The notes beneath the pieces are model-generated. The model was not told the origin of the DNA. It saw only the letters and a program-made list of their open reading frames with translations, and made no database searches. The translations under genes were made by a program, and so were the position numbers. Positions 8,098 through 17,153 of a stretch of 64,000 nt of DNA are shown one piece after another. Positions within the stretch are counted from its first letter, which is position 1; each line of letters opens with the position of its first letter. This stretch comes from Allonocardiopsis opalescens (GTDB lineage Bacteria; Actinomycetota; Actinomycetes; Streptosporangiales; Streptosporangiaceae). The DNA is taken from positions 62,001-126,000 of the forward strand of contig NZ_PVZC01000003.1 in assembly GCF_003002095.1 (NCBI RefSeq). The letters are read 5' to 3'.

Positions 8098-9347
8098 GGC
8101 TCGCCCAGGGCGGTGGGCCAGTACGGGCCGAGTCGGGCGGCGAGCTCGGCCGCGCCGGGGCCGGGGATGACCGGGCCGGGGGCGGCGAAGGCGACGGCGG
8201 GCAGCACCCTGACCAGGCCGGTGGCGTCGGCGGCCAGTACGCACACCTCGGCCACCCGGCGCAGTCCGCCGCGCGGCTCCCTGGTGACCCGGACCACCAC
8301 CACGCGGGTGGCGGCCAGCAGGCTGTGCACCGCCTCCCTGCTCAGCCCGGCCGCGCAGCCCAGCGCCTCCAGGCGGGCGGGGACGTCGGCGGCCGCGTTG
8401 GCGTGCAGGGTGCCGCAGCCGCCGTCGTGGCCGGTGTTCAGGGCGCTCAGCAGCTCGGCGGCCTCCGCGCCGCGGACTTCGCCGACCACCAGGCGGTCGG
8501 GCCGCATCCGCAGCGCCTGCCTGACCAGCTCGCGCATGGGGACGGCGCCGGTGCCCTCCAGCCCGGGCGGCCGGCTCTGCAGCCGGACGACGTGGGGGTG
8601 CTCGGGGCGCAGTTCGGTGGACTCCTCGACGAGCACGATCCGCTCGCGCGGGTCGACCAGGGACAGCAGCGCGTTGAGCAGGGTGGTCTTGCCGGAGCCG
8701 GTGCCGCCGGCGATCAGGAAGGCGGCGCGGGCGGCGATGAGCGCGCCGAGCAGCTGGGCGCCGACCGGCGGGAGGCTGCCCGCTTCGACCAGCTCCGCGA
8801 GGGAGAAGACCCGGGAGCGGGCCAGCCGAAGCGACAGGCAGGTGCCTTCGGGCGCGACCGGGCGGAGCACGGCGTGCAGGCGCACTCCGCCGTCGAGCCT
8901 GGCGTCGCAGTACGGAACGGCGTCGTCCAGCCTGCGGCCGGCCGAGGCGGCGAGCCGCTGGGCGAGGCGGCGCACGGCGTCGTCGTCGGCGAAGGTGACG
9001 CCGGTGCGGCGCAGGCCGTCGCCGGCGTCCACCCAGACCTGGTCGGGGCCGTTCACCAGGACGTCGGTGACGTCGGGGTCGGCCAGCAGGGGGTCGAGCG
9101 GTCCGGCTCCGGCGAGGTCGGCCCGCAGCACCCGGGCGATCGCGAGTACCTCGGCGTCGCCGAGCACGCCGCCCTCGGCGCGCAGCGCCGCAGCGACGCC
9201 GGACGGGCTGGGCTCGACGCCGGTGCGCACCAGCCAGGAGCGGACCGCCTCCAGGAGTTCGGGGGCGGGTTCGCGGCCGGCGGCGCCGTCGCCGTCGGCC
9301 CACCGGCCGGGCGGCCAGCCGGGTTCGGCCGGGCGGGGGTCAGCCAT
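8094..9347 (-). CDS. TadA/CpaF-family secretion ATPase
   Basis: This 417-aa VirB11/CpaF-like ATPase has Walker A GGTGSGKTTLLNALL, an Asp/Glu-box region VLVEESTELRPEHPHVVRLQ, Walker B-like DRLVVGEVRGAEAAELLSAL and a His-box region NTGHDGGCGTLHANAA. The N-terminal half carries the usual LLADPDVTDVLVNGP segment. It is the cytoplasmic hexameric motor of the Tad pseudopilus machine (Rv3659c position). Its ATG overlaps the end of the CpaE/Ssd-like gene by 8 bp and its stop overlaps the TadB start by 4 bp, so the three are one transcription and translation unit. Confidence 0.93.
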   Translation of the reverse strand: MADPRPAEPGWPPGRWADGDGAAGREPAPELLEAVRSWLVRTGVEPSPSGVAAALRAEGGVLGDAEVLAIARVLRADLAGAGPLDPLLADPDVTDVLVNGPDQVWVDAGDGLRRTGVTFADDDAVRRLAQRLAASAGRRLDDAVPYCDARLDGGVRLHAVLRPVAPEGTCLSLRLARSRVFSLAELVEAGSLPPVGAQLLGALIAARAAFLIAGGTGSGKTTLLNALLSLVDPRERIVLVEESTELRPEHPHVVRLQSRPPGLEGTGAVPMRELVRQALRMRPDRLVVGEVRGAEAAELLSALNTGHDGGCGTLHANAAADVPARLEALGCAAGLSREAVHSLLAATRVVVVRVTREPRGGLRRVAEVCVLAADATGLVRVLPAVAFAAPGPVIPGPGAAELAARLGPYWPTALGEP

Positions 9348-10428
9348 CGCCGGCCTCCGTCCGGGCGGGCAGCGCGTCGAGCAAGGACTCGCAGAAGGCG
9401 GCGAGCGGGCCGCGGGCGGTGCGGGCGGGGAGGCGGCCCTGGTCGATCGCGCGGTCGAGGTCGGAGTCGGCGGGGAGCCGGCCGGCGAGCGGCGCGCCGA
9501 GGGTGTCGGCGACCTCCTCGGCGGCGAGCCCGCCGGGGGCGGGGCCGCGCACCACCACGGCCAGCCGCCCGGTGTACCCGCGCAGCTTGTGGGCGACGCG
9601 GGCCGCCGCGACGACGGACCTGACGTCGGCCGGTACGACGAGGAGGACGCGGTCGGCGAGGGTCGCGGCCTCGGCCGCGGCGGGGTCGAGGCGGCGCGGC
9701 AGGTCGGCCACGACCAGCCGGGAGCCGCGCACCGCGGCCGCCAGCACCGAGCGCACCGCCGCCGCGGGCACGGGTTCGGCCGGCCCCCGCGACCAGGTGA
9801 GGACGGCGAGGCCGTCGTGGGCGGGCAGCGCGGCGCGCAGGGCCGCGCCGCTGAGCCGGCCCCGGGTGCGCACCAGCTCGCCCCAGCGGGAGCCCGCGGC
9901 GTTCTCCCAGCCGAGCAGGAGGTCGCCGCCGCTGCCGAGGGGGTCGAGGTCGACCAGGGTGGCGGACCGGTCGCGGCGGGCGGCGGCCAGGGCGAGCGCC
10001 GCGGACAGCACGCTCGCGCCCGCGCCGCCCCGGCCGCCGACCACCCCGATGACGGCGCCGCACCGCGACCGGGGTTCGGCCGCGTCGGCGAGCCGGTCGA
10101 CCAGCAGGGGCTCGCCGCGCGGCAGCGCCACCACGTCGCGTGCGCCGAGGGCGACGGCCTGCCGCCACACCTCGGGCCGGGAGTCGTCGGTTGCGACCAG
10201 CAGCACCTCGCCGCGGCGCGGGAGCTCGTCGGCGATCAGGCGGGGTGCGAGGTCGGCGCCGACGAGTACCAGCGGGGCGGCCGCCCACTGGGCGCGGACG
10301 TCGCCCGGGGCGGCGGCCACGCTCAGCTCGACGTCGGCGGCCGCGGCGAGCCGCAGCAGGTCGTCGAGCAGCCGGGGGTCCTCGGTGACGAGCAGCGGGC
10401 GGACTCGGGCTGCCGGGGCGGACGGCAT
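9340..10428 (-). CDS. Septum-site-determining/CpaE-like P-loop protein (Ssd)
   Basis: This 362-aa protein has a receiver-like N-terminal half and a MinD/ParA-type C-terminal half with a deviant Walker A (GVVGGRGGAGASVLSAALAL) and SATLVDLDPLGSGGDLLLG. Related proteins (Rv3660c Ssd; CpaE) position the Tad machine and affect septation. The usual GKGG(T/V)GK(T/S) lysines are missing: the loop reads GGRGGAGAS. ATP binding is therefore doubtful, as is common in this subfamily. The ATG at 10428 follows AGGAGG by 6 nt. It is the first gene of the minus-strand operon and its promoter region holds the DnaA-box-like inverted repeat at 10511-10541. Confidence 0.85.
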   Translation of the reverse strand: MPSAPAARVRPLLVTEDPRLLDDLLRLAAAADVELSVAAAPGDVRAQWAAAPLVLVGADLAPRLIADELPRRGEVLLVATDDSRPEVWRQAVALGARDVVALPRGEPLLVDRLADAAEPRSRCGAVIGVVGGRGGAGASVLSAALALAAARRDRSATLVDLDPLGSGGDLLLGWENAAGSRWGELVRTRGRLSGAALRAALPAHDGLAVLTWSRGPAEPVPAAAVRSVLAAAVRGSRLVVADLPRRLDPAAAEAATLADRVLLVVPADVRSVVAAARVAHKLRGYTGRLAVVVRGPAPGGLAAEEVADTLGAPLAGRLPADSDLDRAIDQGRLPARTARGPLAAFCESLLDALPARTEAGDG

Positions 10429-10510
10429 GGCGGCCTCCTGGGGGACGGGACTGCGGGAACGCGTCCACGCTCCCGGATCCGCGCCGGGCCGCCAATGCCC
10501 GGTCCACCGC

Positions 10511-10541
10511 CTGTGGACAACCGGCCGGGACTTGTCCACAG
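10511..10541. promoter_or_regulatory. Convergent DnaA-box-like inverted repeat
   Basis: CTGTGGACAA (10511-10520) and its perfect reverse complement TTGTCCACAG (10532-10541) face each other across 11 bp, in the shared upstream region of the ssd-like gene and the tenA riboswitch. TTGTCCACA is the preferred DnaA box of high-GC actinobacteria. The AT-richer GTATACCGCATAC follows at about 10549-10561 and may be part of a promoter. Confidence 0.6.
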
Positions 10542-10630
10542 ATCGCGCGTATACCGCATACAAAGTTTGAATTCCAGCGCCATCCGGGGGTGATTCGTGC
10601 CCGTTCGCCCGGTAACGTGGCGGCTGACCC

Positions 10631-10725
10631 ACGCGGGGTGTCCGGCACACGACCAGCCGTCCGGACTGAGACGGGCCCGGCCCGAACCCGACGAACCTGA
10701 TCTCGTTGACACGAGCGGAGGGACG
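10631..10725 (+). promoter_or_regulatory. TPP riboswitch (THI box) controlling tenA
   Basis: The conserved THI-box blocks are present in order: GCGGGGTGTC near 10633, CTGAGA at 10666-10671, AACCTGATC at 10694-10702, then a short hairpin (CTCGTTGACACGAG) and GCGGAGGGA at 10715-10723. The last block contains the likely Shine-Dalgarno sequence of tenA, whose ATG follows at 10732. Binding of thiamine pyrophosphate would therefore plausibly block translation initiation. Match to the known motif is strong; the mechanism is inferred. Confidence 0.88.
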
Positions 10726-10731
10726 GTGGAA

Positions 10732-11460
10732 ATGACTTCTGCCTCCACGGAGACGACCTTCGGCGCCGAGCCCGGCGAGGCGGGCTTCACCGCCGGCCTC
10801 GGCAAGCGCCACGCCCACCTGTTCGAGGAGTTCTGGGAGCACCCGTTCCTGGCCGGGCTCCGCGACGGCACCCTGGCCAAGGAGAAGGTGCTGCACTACG
10901 TCGGCCAGGACAACCAGTACCTGACCGCCTACCTGCGCTGCTACGGCCTGGGCATGGCGCTGTCGCCCGACCGCCGCTGGATGCGGCACTTCCACGACAG
11001 CGCGGCGTTCATCCTGGACGACGAGACCCACCCGCACCACGTCATGTGCGACTACGCGGGCGTCGCCTACGAGGACGCGCAGGTGGAGCGGCTGGCGCCG
11101 ACCGCCCAGGCGTACATCAACCACATGATGGCGGCCGGCCGCGACAGCCTCGGCGTGCTGCTCGCCGCGCTGCTGCCCTGCCCGTGGACCTACACCTGGG
11201 CGGGCGCCCGCTTCCTGGCCGAGGCTCGCCCCGGGCCCGAGCACCCGTTCTACGGCTGGTGGGAGTTCTACGGCACCCGCGCGACCGGCGGCGTCACCGA
11301 CCGGCTACGCGTGCTGGTCGACGGCCTGGCCGAGGACGCCGGCGCGGCCGAGCGCGCGAGGATGGAGCGGGCCTTCGAGGACAGCTGTCACTACGAGATC
11401 CGGTTCTGGGAGATGGCCTGGACCCTGGAGGACTGGCCGCTGCGGCCGCGGCCCGCCTGA
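10732..11460 (+). CDS. tenA: Aminopyrimidine aminohydrolase / thiaminase II family
   Basis: This 242-aa all-helical TenA protein salvages base-degraded thiamine by hydrolysing aminopyrimidine. Family residues can be seen: the D60/Y63 pair in VGQDNQYLTAY, the catalytic Cys150 in LLPCPWTYTW, and a C-terminal Glu in RFWEMAW. The ATG lies 9 nt after GGAGGGA, which is part of the upstream TPP riboswitch. It stands alone, without other thi genes, between the tad operon and the 6C RNA, a position where M. tuberculosis has no tenA. It therefore looks like a lineage-specific insertion in an otherwise conserved block. Confidence 0.92.
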   Translation: MTSASTETTFGAEPGEAGFTAGLGKRHAHLFEEFWEHPFLAGLRDGTLAKEKVLHYVGQDNQYLTAYLRCYGLGMALSPDRRWMRHFHDSAAFILDDETHPHHVMCDYAGVAYEDAQVERLAPTAQAYINHMMAAGRDSLGVLLAALLPCPWTYTWAGARFLAEARPGPEHPFYGWWEFYGTRATGGVTDRLRVLVDGLAEDAGAAERARMERAFEDSCHYEIRFWEMAWTLEDWPLRPRPA

Positions 11461-11483
11461 GGGCGGTGCCCGCACGGGCCGGA

Positions 11484-11625
11484 AGAAGTGGCGACCCCCG
11501 CCGGGGGGAGAGCGGGGGTCGCCGTACGGTCCGGCTCCGGGGGGGTAGAGCCGGTCCCGCTTCCAAGAAAGCTCTTGTGGGGCCCGCCGGGGCCTTACTG
11601 GGTCATGCTTCCGTCGATTAGGAGC
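11484..11625 (-). ncRNA. 6C RNA
   Basis: On the minus strand two strong hairpins follow one another, each with a C-run in its loop. One is CCGGCTC ... GAGCCGG (11531-11554) with seven Cs; the other is GCGACCCCCGC ... GCGGGGGTCGC (11491-11522) with six. This is the defining 6C-motif structure of actinobacteria. In M. tuberculosis the homologous RNA (B11) also lies just upstream of the Rv3660c gene. A TAGATT -10-like hexamer (11637-11632, minus strand) places the 5' end near 11625, but this end is inferred. The second hairpin is also the natural 3' boundary for convergent tenA. Confidence 0.85.
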
Positions 11626-12080
11626 AAAACAAATCTACTCCCAAGCAGTCTAGGCAGAACAAGCTTTGACAACGACTGCCACCTCGTACCTGCGATGATC
11701 GTCCCCGCGATCCGGACATACGGGGGCATCAGCCTCATTCGACCGTCCGATCGCCGTCGCGGCCGCGCGCCGCGCGCCGCTCCGCCGCGCGTGCCGGAAG
11801 GCCGACACGGACGGTGAAGCAGCACACTAGCCCAGGTCGGCGGCGATCTCGGGACGGCGCCGTGCGCACCCGGCGGCACGCGGCCGAAATTCGATGCCGG
11901 ATAGCCCTTTTCAAGCCGCGGCATCGGGCGTACAAAAGTGTTACGGGCCTATCACGCCCGTGCACGCCAATCGGACAAGCACGCGCAACCAACCGCGAGA
12001 TACGGTCGCGACAGGCTAATGACCTGGTCCGACATGTGAAGGTGCAGTGAGCTGACTGCCTGGCTGGCGTGACCTGCGCG
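11626..12080. other. Non-coding AT-richer intergenic region
   Basis: Open frames here have poor codon use and no ribosome-binding sites. The left end carries the 6C RNA promoter. Around 11890-12060 the DNA is less GC-rich and contains short inverted repeats, such as GATGCC ... GGCATC near 11893-11925. No gene was recognised; an unannotated small RNA ending at the 12081-12107 hairpin is possible. Confidence 0.45.
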
Positions 12081-12107
12081 ACGGCGCCCCGTGTTCGGGG
12101 GCGCCGT
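12081..12107. terminator. Strong hairpin, probable terminator
   Basis: ACGGCGCCCC, a 6-nt-type loop and its GGGGCGCCGT complement form a 10-bp stem with no following U-tract, as is usual for high-GC actinobacterial terminators. Farther right, TCGGACGCGTCCGA near 12142 is a 14-bp palindrome that could be a repressor site. The interval to 12222 holds no gene. Confidence 0.55.
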
Positions 12108-12222
12108 TCGCCTGTGCAGGGGCCGCTCCCGGTTTACTTGTCGGACGCGTCCGAAACGTCACCTAATCGAAATCCGGCCCGACGCGCCCCTTCGCCGCTG
12201 CCGCACCCCGCCGACCGGGGCG

Positions 12223-13008
12223 CTAACCGCGAGTGAGCGCCTCGCACACCGCGAGCGACTCCCGCGCCCCGGCCACCACGGCGTCCGCGCAGTGCCGCAC
12301 CCAGCCCGCCACGCCCGCGGCACCGCCGGACAGGTAGCCGCGCAGCGCGTCCGGGTAGCCGGCGCCCAACTCCAGGTGGCCCACCTCGGGGGCGATCGCG
12401 GACTTGGGGTCGAGCCCGAGGTCGAGCAGGACCAGCCGCATCGCGGCCCGCGCCACCAGGCCGTCGGCGGTGCCGAACGGCCGCACCGCGGCGAGTTCGG
12501 CGTGCACGACGGCGGCGACGACCAGCGCGGGCGCGCCGCCGCGCGCCGTGACCAGCTCGCTCAGGGCGGCCAGCCGCCCGGCCGCCTCGGCCGGGGCGGG
12601 CGCCTCCCCCAGCCCGAGCGGGTCGGCGGCCGGGGCGCCCGAGCGCGGCCGTCCGAGGGCGTCGGGGGCGGCGAGGTCGGCCGCGCCCAGCACGTGCAGC
12701 CGGGCCAGCACCTGCCGGGGCGCGTGCCGCCAGGTGTCGCGCAGCCGGCCCAGCTCCGCCGAGATCCGCAGCGCGCCCTGGACGCGGGGGTCCGCGCCGG
12801 GGTCGGCGCGGATCCGCTCCAGGGTGATGGACGCGCCCTCCAGCACCGCCGAGGCGCGCGCGCCGCGCAGCAGCGACTCCGCCGACACCTCGGGGCCGTG
12901 CCGGCGCATCGCGCGGTGGCCGAGCAGCCGGTCGGCCGCGGTCCTGGCGTCGTGGACGGCGTCGGCCACCCCGGGCAGCTCGGCGATCGCGGTCATCGGG
13001 TCGGTCAC
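12223..13008 (-). CDS. Fic-family-like protein with degenerate active site
   Basis: This 261-aa protein retains an inhibitory-helix motif of Fic proteins (SAVLEG, residues 53-58, matching S/TxxxEG). The Fic catalytic loop HPFxxGNGR is replaced by [12 protein letters not shown] (residues 176-187): the essential His is Arg and the GNGR phosphate-binding element is absent. AMP-transferase activity is therefore unlikely. Similar genes are common beside acs in actinobacteria and are sometimes labelled oxidoreductase. The GTG at 13008 is preferred because a TAGAGT -10-like hexamer ends 8 nt upstream, suggesting a leaderless transcript diverging from acs. Function unknown. Confidence 0.65.
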   Translation of the reverse strand: MTDPMTAIAELPGVADAVHDARTAADRLLGHRAMRRHGPEVSAESLLRGARASAVLEGASITLERIRADPGADPRVQGALRISAELGRLRDTWRHAPRQVLARLHVLGAADLAAPDALGRPRSGAPAADPLGLGEAPAPAEAAGRLAALSELVTARGGAPALVVAAVVHAELAAVRPFGTADGLVARAAMRLVLLDLGLDPKSAIAPEVGHLELGAGYPDALRGYLSGGAAGVAGWVRHCADAVVAGARESLAVCEALTRG

Positions 13009-13157
13009 GGAGACCGACTCTAGGGCACCGCCCGTCCCGCGCGGATGAGCGCGGCGCCGACCCGCCCCGCTGCCCCTTGTGGTTCGGGTGCTGTACTGGT
13101 GAAGTGGTCCCGACCACAACTGTTCGGGCGCGCACGCAGACGAGAAGGGGTGTCGCG

Positions 13158-15158
<2,001 letters not shown>

Positions 15159-15201
15159 CGCGGCCGCCCGGCCCGCTCCGGCGGGCCGGGCTCCGACCGG
15201 C

Positions 15202-15235
15202 GACGCCCCGGCCGCCCGTGTGCGGCCGGGGCGTC
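15202..15235. terminator. Terminator hairpin after acs
   Basis: GACGCCCCGGCCGC pairs perfectly with GCGGCCGGGGCGTC across a CCGTGT loop, 43 bp after the acs stop. A 14-bp GC-only stem of this kind is a typical actinobacterial terminator. Confidence 0.8.
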
Positions 15236-15334
15236 CGCGTGTGCGGACGCGCCTCGCGACCGTCGAGGCTGACGCTCGGCGGACCCCGGCGCTGCACGGT
15301 ACGGCTCCCCGGCCGGTGACCGGGGAGAGGCCGC

Positions 15335-15463
15335 GACTTGTCAACAGGTCGGCATCACCGCGCCGCGACTTGTCCACAGCCGCCGGTCCGGGGCTCGCGG
15401 CGCGCACCGCGTGGCGCGAGAATGGTTCCAAGGGGAGCCCCCCAGGGTGGGCGGGGGACTGAC
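15335..15463 (+). repeat. Dispersed intergenic element copy C (paired DnaA-box-like sites)
   Basis: TTGTCAACA (15338-15346) and TTGTCCACA (15370-15378) lie 32 bp apart. They are followed by CCGCCGGTCCGGGGCTCGCG, a GCGCGCACC block, GCGCGAGAATGGTTCCAAGG and a GGGGAGCCCCCCAGGG tail. The whole order is repeated, inverted, at 20560-20684 with near identity, which makes this the best-preserved pair in the window. It lies between the convergent acs and amidohydrolase genes. The remainder of 15236-15621 shows no gene. Confidence 0.85.
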
Positions 15464-15621
15464 CTCGTGCAGGGGACCGTTGGCCGCGGCGGTGAGCCGG
15501 GCGCGGCGGGAGTGTGCGGCGGGGGCGGCGGGTTGCCGCCCCGGGCAAGGGCACGTCGTGCCGCCTGAGCGGCCGGCGCCCGTGGTGGAGCGGTTCCCGG
15601 CCGGGTGAAGCCGGGCCCCGC

Positions 15622-16944
15622 TCAGGCCGACAGCCGCTCCACCGCCTCGTCCACGCGCGCCAGCAGCCGGGCCTCGTCGATCGTGGTCAGCTCGCGGTCG
15701 CGCAGCACCACCCGCCCGTCGATGACGACGTGGCGCACGTCGGCGCCCGCGGCGGCGTAGGCCAGCGCGGACCAGGGGTCGCGGTGCGGGCGCAGGTGCG
15801 GGCGGTCCAGGTCGACCACGACGATGTCGGCCCGGTGGCCGGGCGCGAGCGCGCCCAAGCTGCCGGCCGCGCCCAGCGCCTCGGCGCCGCCGAGGGTGGC
15901 CAGCCGCACCGCCTGCTCGGCCGGGACGGCGGTGGGGTCGCCGCCGCCCTTGTGCAGCAGCGCGGTGAGCCGCAGCACGGTGAACATGTCCAGGGTGTTG
16001 GAGGTGACGGCGCCGTCGGTTCCCAGGCCCACCGGTACGCCCGCCTCCAGCAGCGCGGGCAGCGGCGCGACGCCGCAGGCGAGCTTGAGGTTGGAGGCCG
16101 GGCAGTGCGCCACCGCGGTGCCGGTGCGGGCGATCTCGGCGATCTCGTCGTCGGTGAGGTGCACGGCGTGCGCCAGCAGCACGTCGGGGCCGAGCAGCCC
16201 GGTGTCGGCCAGCAGTTCCACCGGGCGCCTGCCGTACCGCTCCACCGCGGCCGCGACCTCCCCGGCGGTCTCGGCGGCGTGGACGTGCAGCAGCGCGCCG
16301 TGCTCGCGGGCCAGCGCGGCGACCTCGCGCAGCCGGTCGGGGCCCAGGGCGTAGACGCTGTGCGGGAACACGTAGCGGCGGCCGCCGGGGCCCGGCGCGT
16401 AGCCGGCCAGGTCGGCGCGGGCCCACGGTATCCGCTCGGCGTAGCCCCGGCCGTCGGGGCCCTCGCCGAGGTCCATGAAGACAGGGCCGGCCAGCAGCCG
16501 GAAGCCGGTCCGCTCCGCGGCGGCGGCCGCCGCCTCGTGGTACCAGTACATGTCCAGGGCGGTGGTGGTGCCGGCCCGGATCGACTCGGCGATGGCGAGT
16601 TCGGCGCCGAGCCCCACCAGCTCCGCGTCCAGCTCCCCGGCCTCCATCGGCAGCACGCGGGCCAGGAAGTCGTGAGTGTCGACGTCGTCGGCCACGCCGC
16701 GCAGCAGGGTCATCGCCAGGTGGGTGTGCGTGTTCACCAGCCCGGGCAGCACCAGTCCGCCGCACGCGTCGACGACCTCGGCCGCGGGGTGCCGCGCGGC
16801 CACCTCGGCCGCGGTGCCGACCGCGAGCACGGCGCCGTCGCGCACCGCCACGGCGCCGCCGGGCAGCGGCGGGCGGCCGTCCATCGCCAGCAGTGTGCCG
16901 CCGGTGACCACCAGGTCCGCCGCCGTCGGGGTCTCCTGCCGCAC
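15622..16944 (-). CDS. Amidohydrolase, SAH/adenosine deaminase-like (MtaD/TrzA family)
   Basis: This 440-aa metal-dependent hydrolase of the amidohydrolase superfamily has metal ligands in LVNTHTHLAM, HVHAAET and LLAHAVHL, and the active-site Asp in VGLGTDGAVTSNTLD. A closing beta-domain contains IVVVDLDRPHLRP. These features fit the S-adenosylhomocysteine / 5'-deoxyadenosine / chlorohydrolase-like group acting on an amino-substituted ring. The substrate cannot be settled from sequence. The GTG at 16944 follows GGGAGG by 5 nt. It is convergent with acs and divergent from the nhaA ORF, and appears to be transcribed alone. Confidence 0.85.
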   Translation of the reverse strand: MRQETPTAADLVVTGGTLLAMDGRPPLPGGAVAVRDGAVLAVGTAAEVAARHPAAEVVDACGGLVLPGLVNTHTHLAMTLLRGVADDVDTHDFLARVLPMEAGELDAELVGLGAELAIAESIRAGTTTALDMYWYHEAAAAAAERTGFRLLAGPVFMDLGEGPDGRGYAERIPWARADLAGYAPGPGGRRYVFPHSVYALGPDRLREVAALAREHGALLHVHAAETAGEVAAAVERYGRRPVELLADTGLLGPDVLLAHAVHLTDDEIAEIARTGTAVAHCPASNLKLACGVAPLPALLEAGVPVGLGTDGAVTSNTLDMFTVLRLTALLHKGGGDPTAVPAEQAVRLATLGGAEALGAAGSLGALAPGHRADIVVVDLDRPHLRPHRDPWSALAYAAAGADVRHVVIDGRVVLRDRELTTIDEARLLARVDEAVERLSA

Positions 16945-17153
16945 CAGCGCCTCCCGGATCGTCGTGACACCCCATTGTCCCGGTATGCCGCGGCGTTCGG
17001 GCCGCGGACGGCACCGCGGTGCGATGATCTTCGGGGCCGAGGGCGCCCAGCGCGTCCCCGCACGTCGATCTGTATCGTGTTGCGAGGTGTGCCGGGAAGT
17101 CTGGTCGGCGGGCGTCGCCGTATGTCCGAACCACGAGACCGGAGGTCCCTTCC

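Noticed and set aside
7879-10593. 904-codon open frame on the plus strand
   Set aside because: It is antisense to the overlapping ssd, tadA and tadB genes, which carry real motifs. The frame is open only because of extreme GC content.
11491-11522. Simple terminator of tenA
   Set aside because: The hairpin is the second stem of the minus-strand 6C RNA, with the diagnostic C-run in its loop. It may still stop tenA transcripts.
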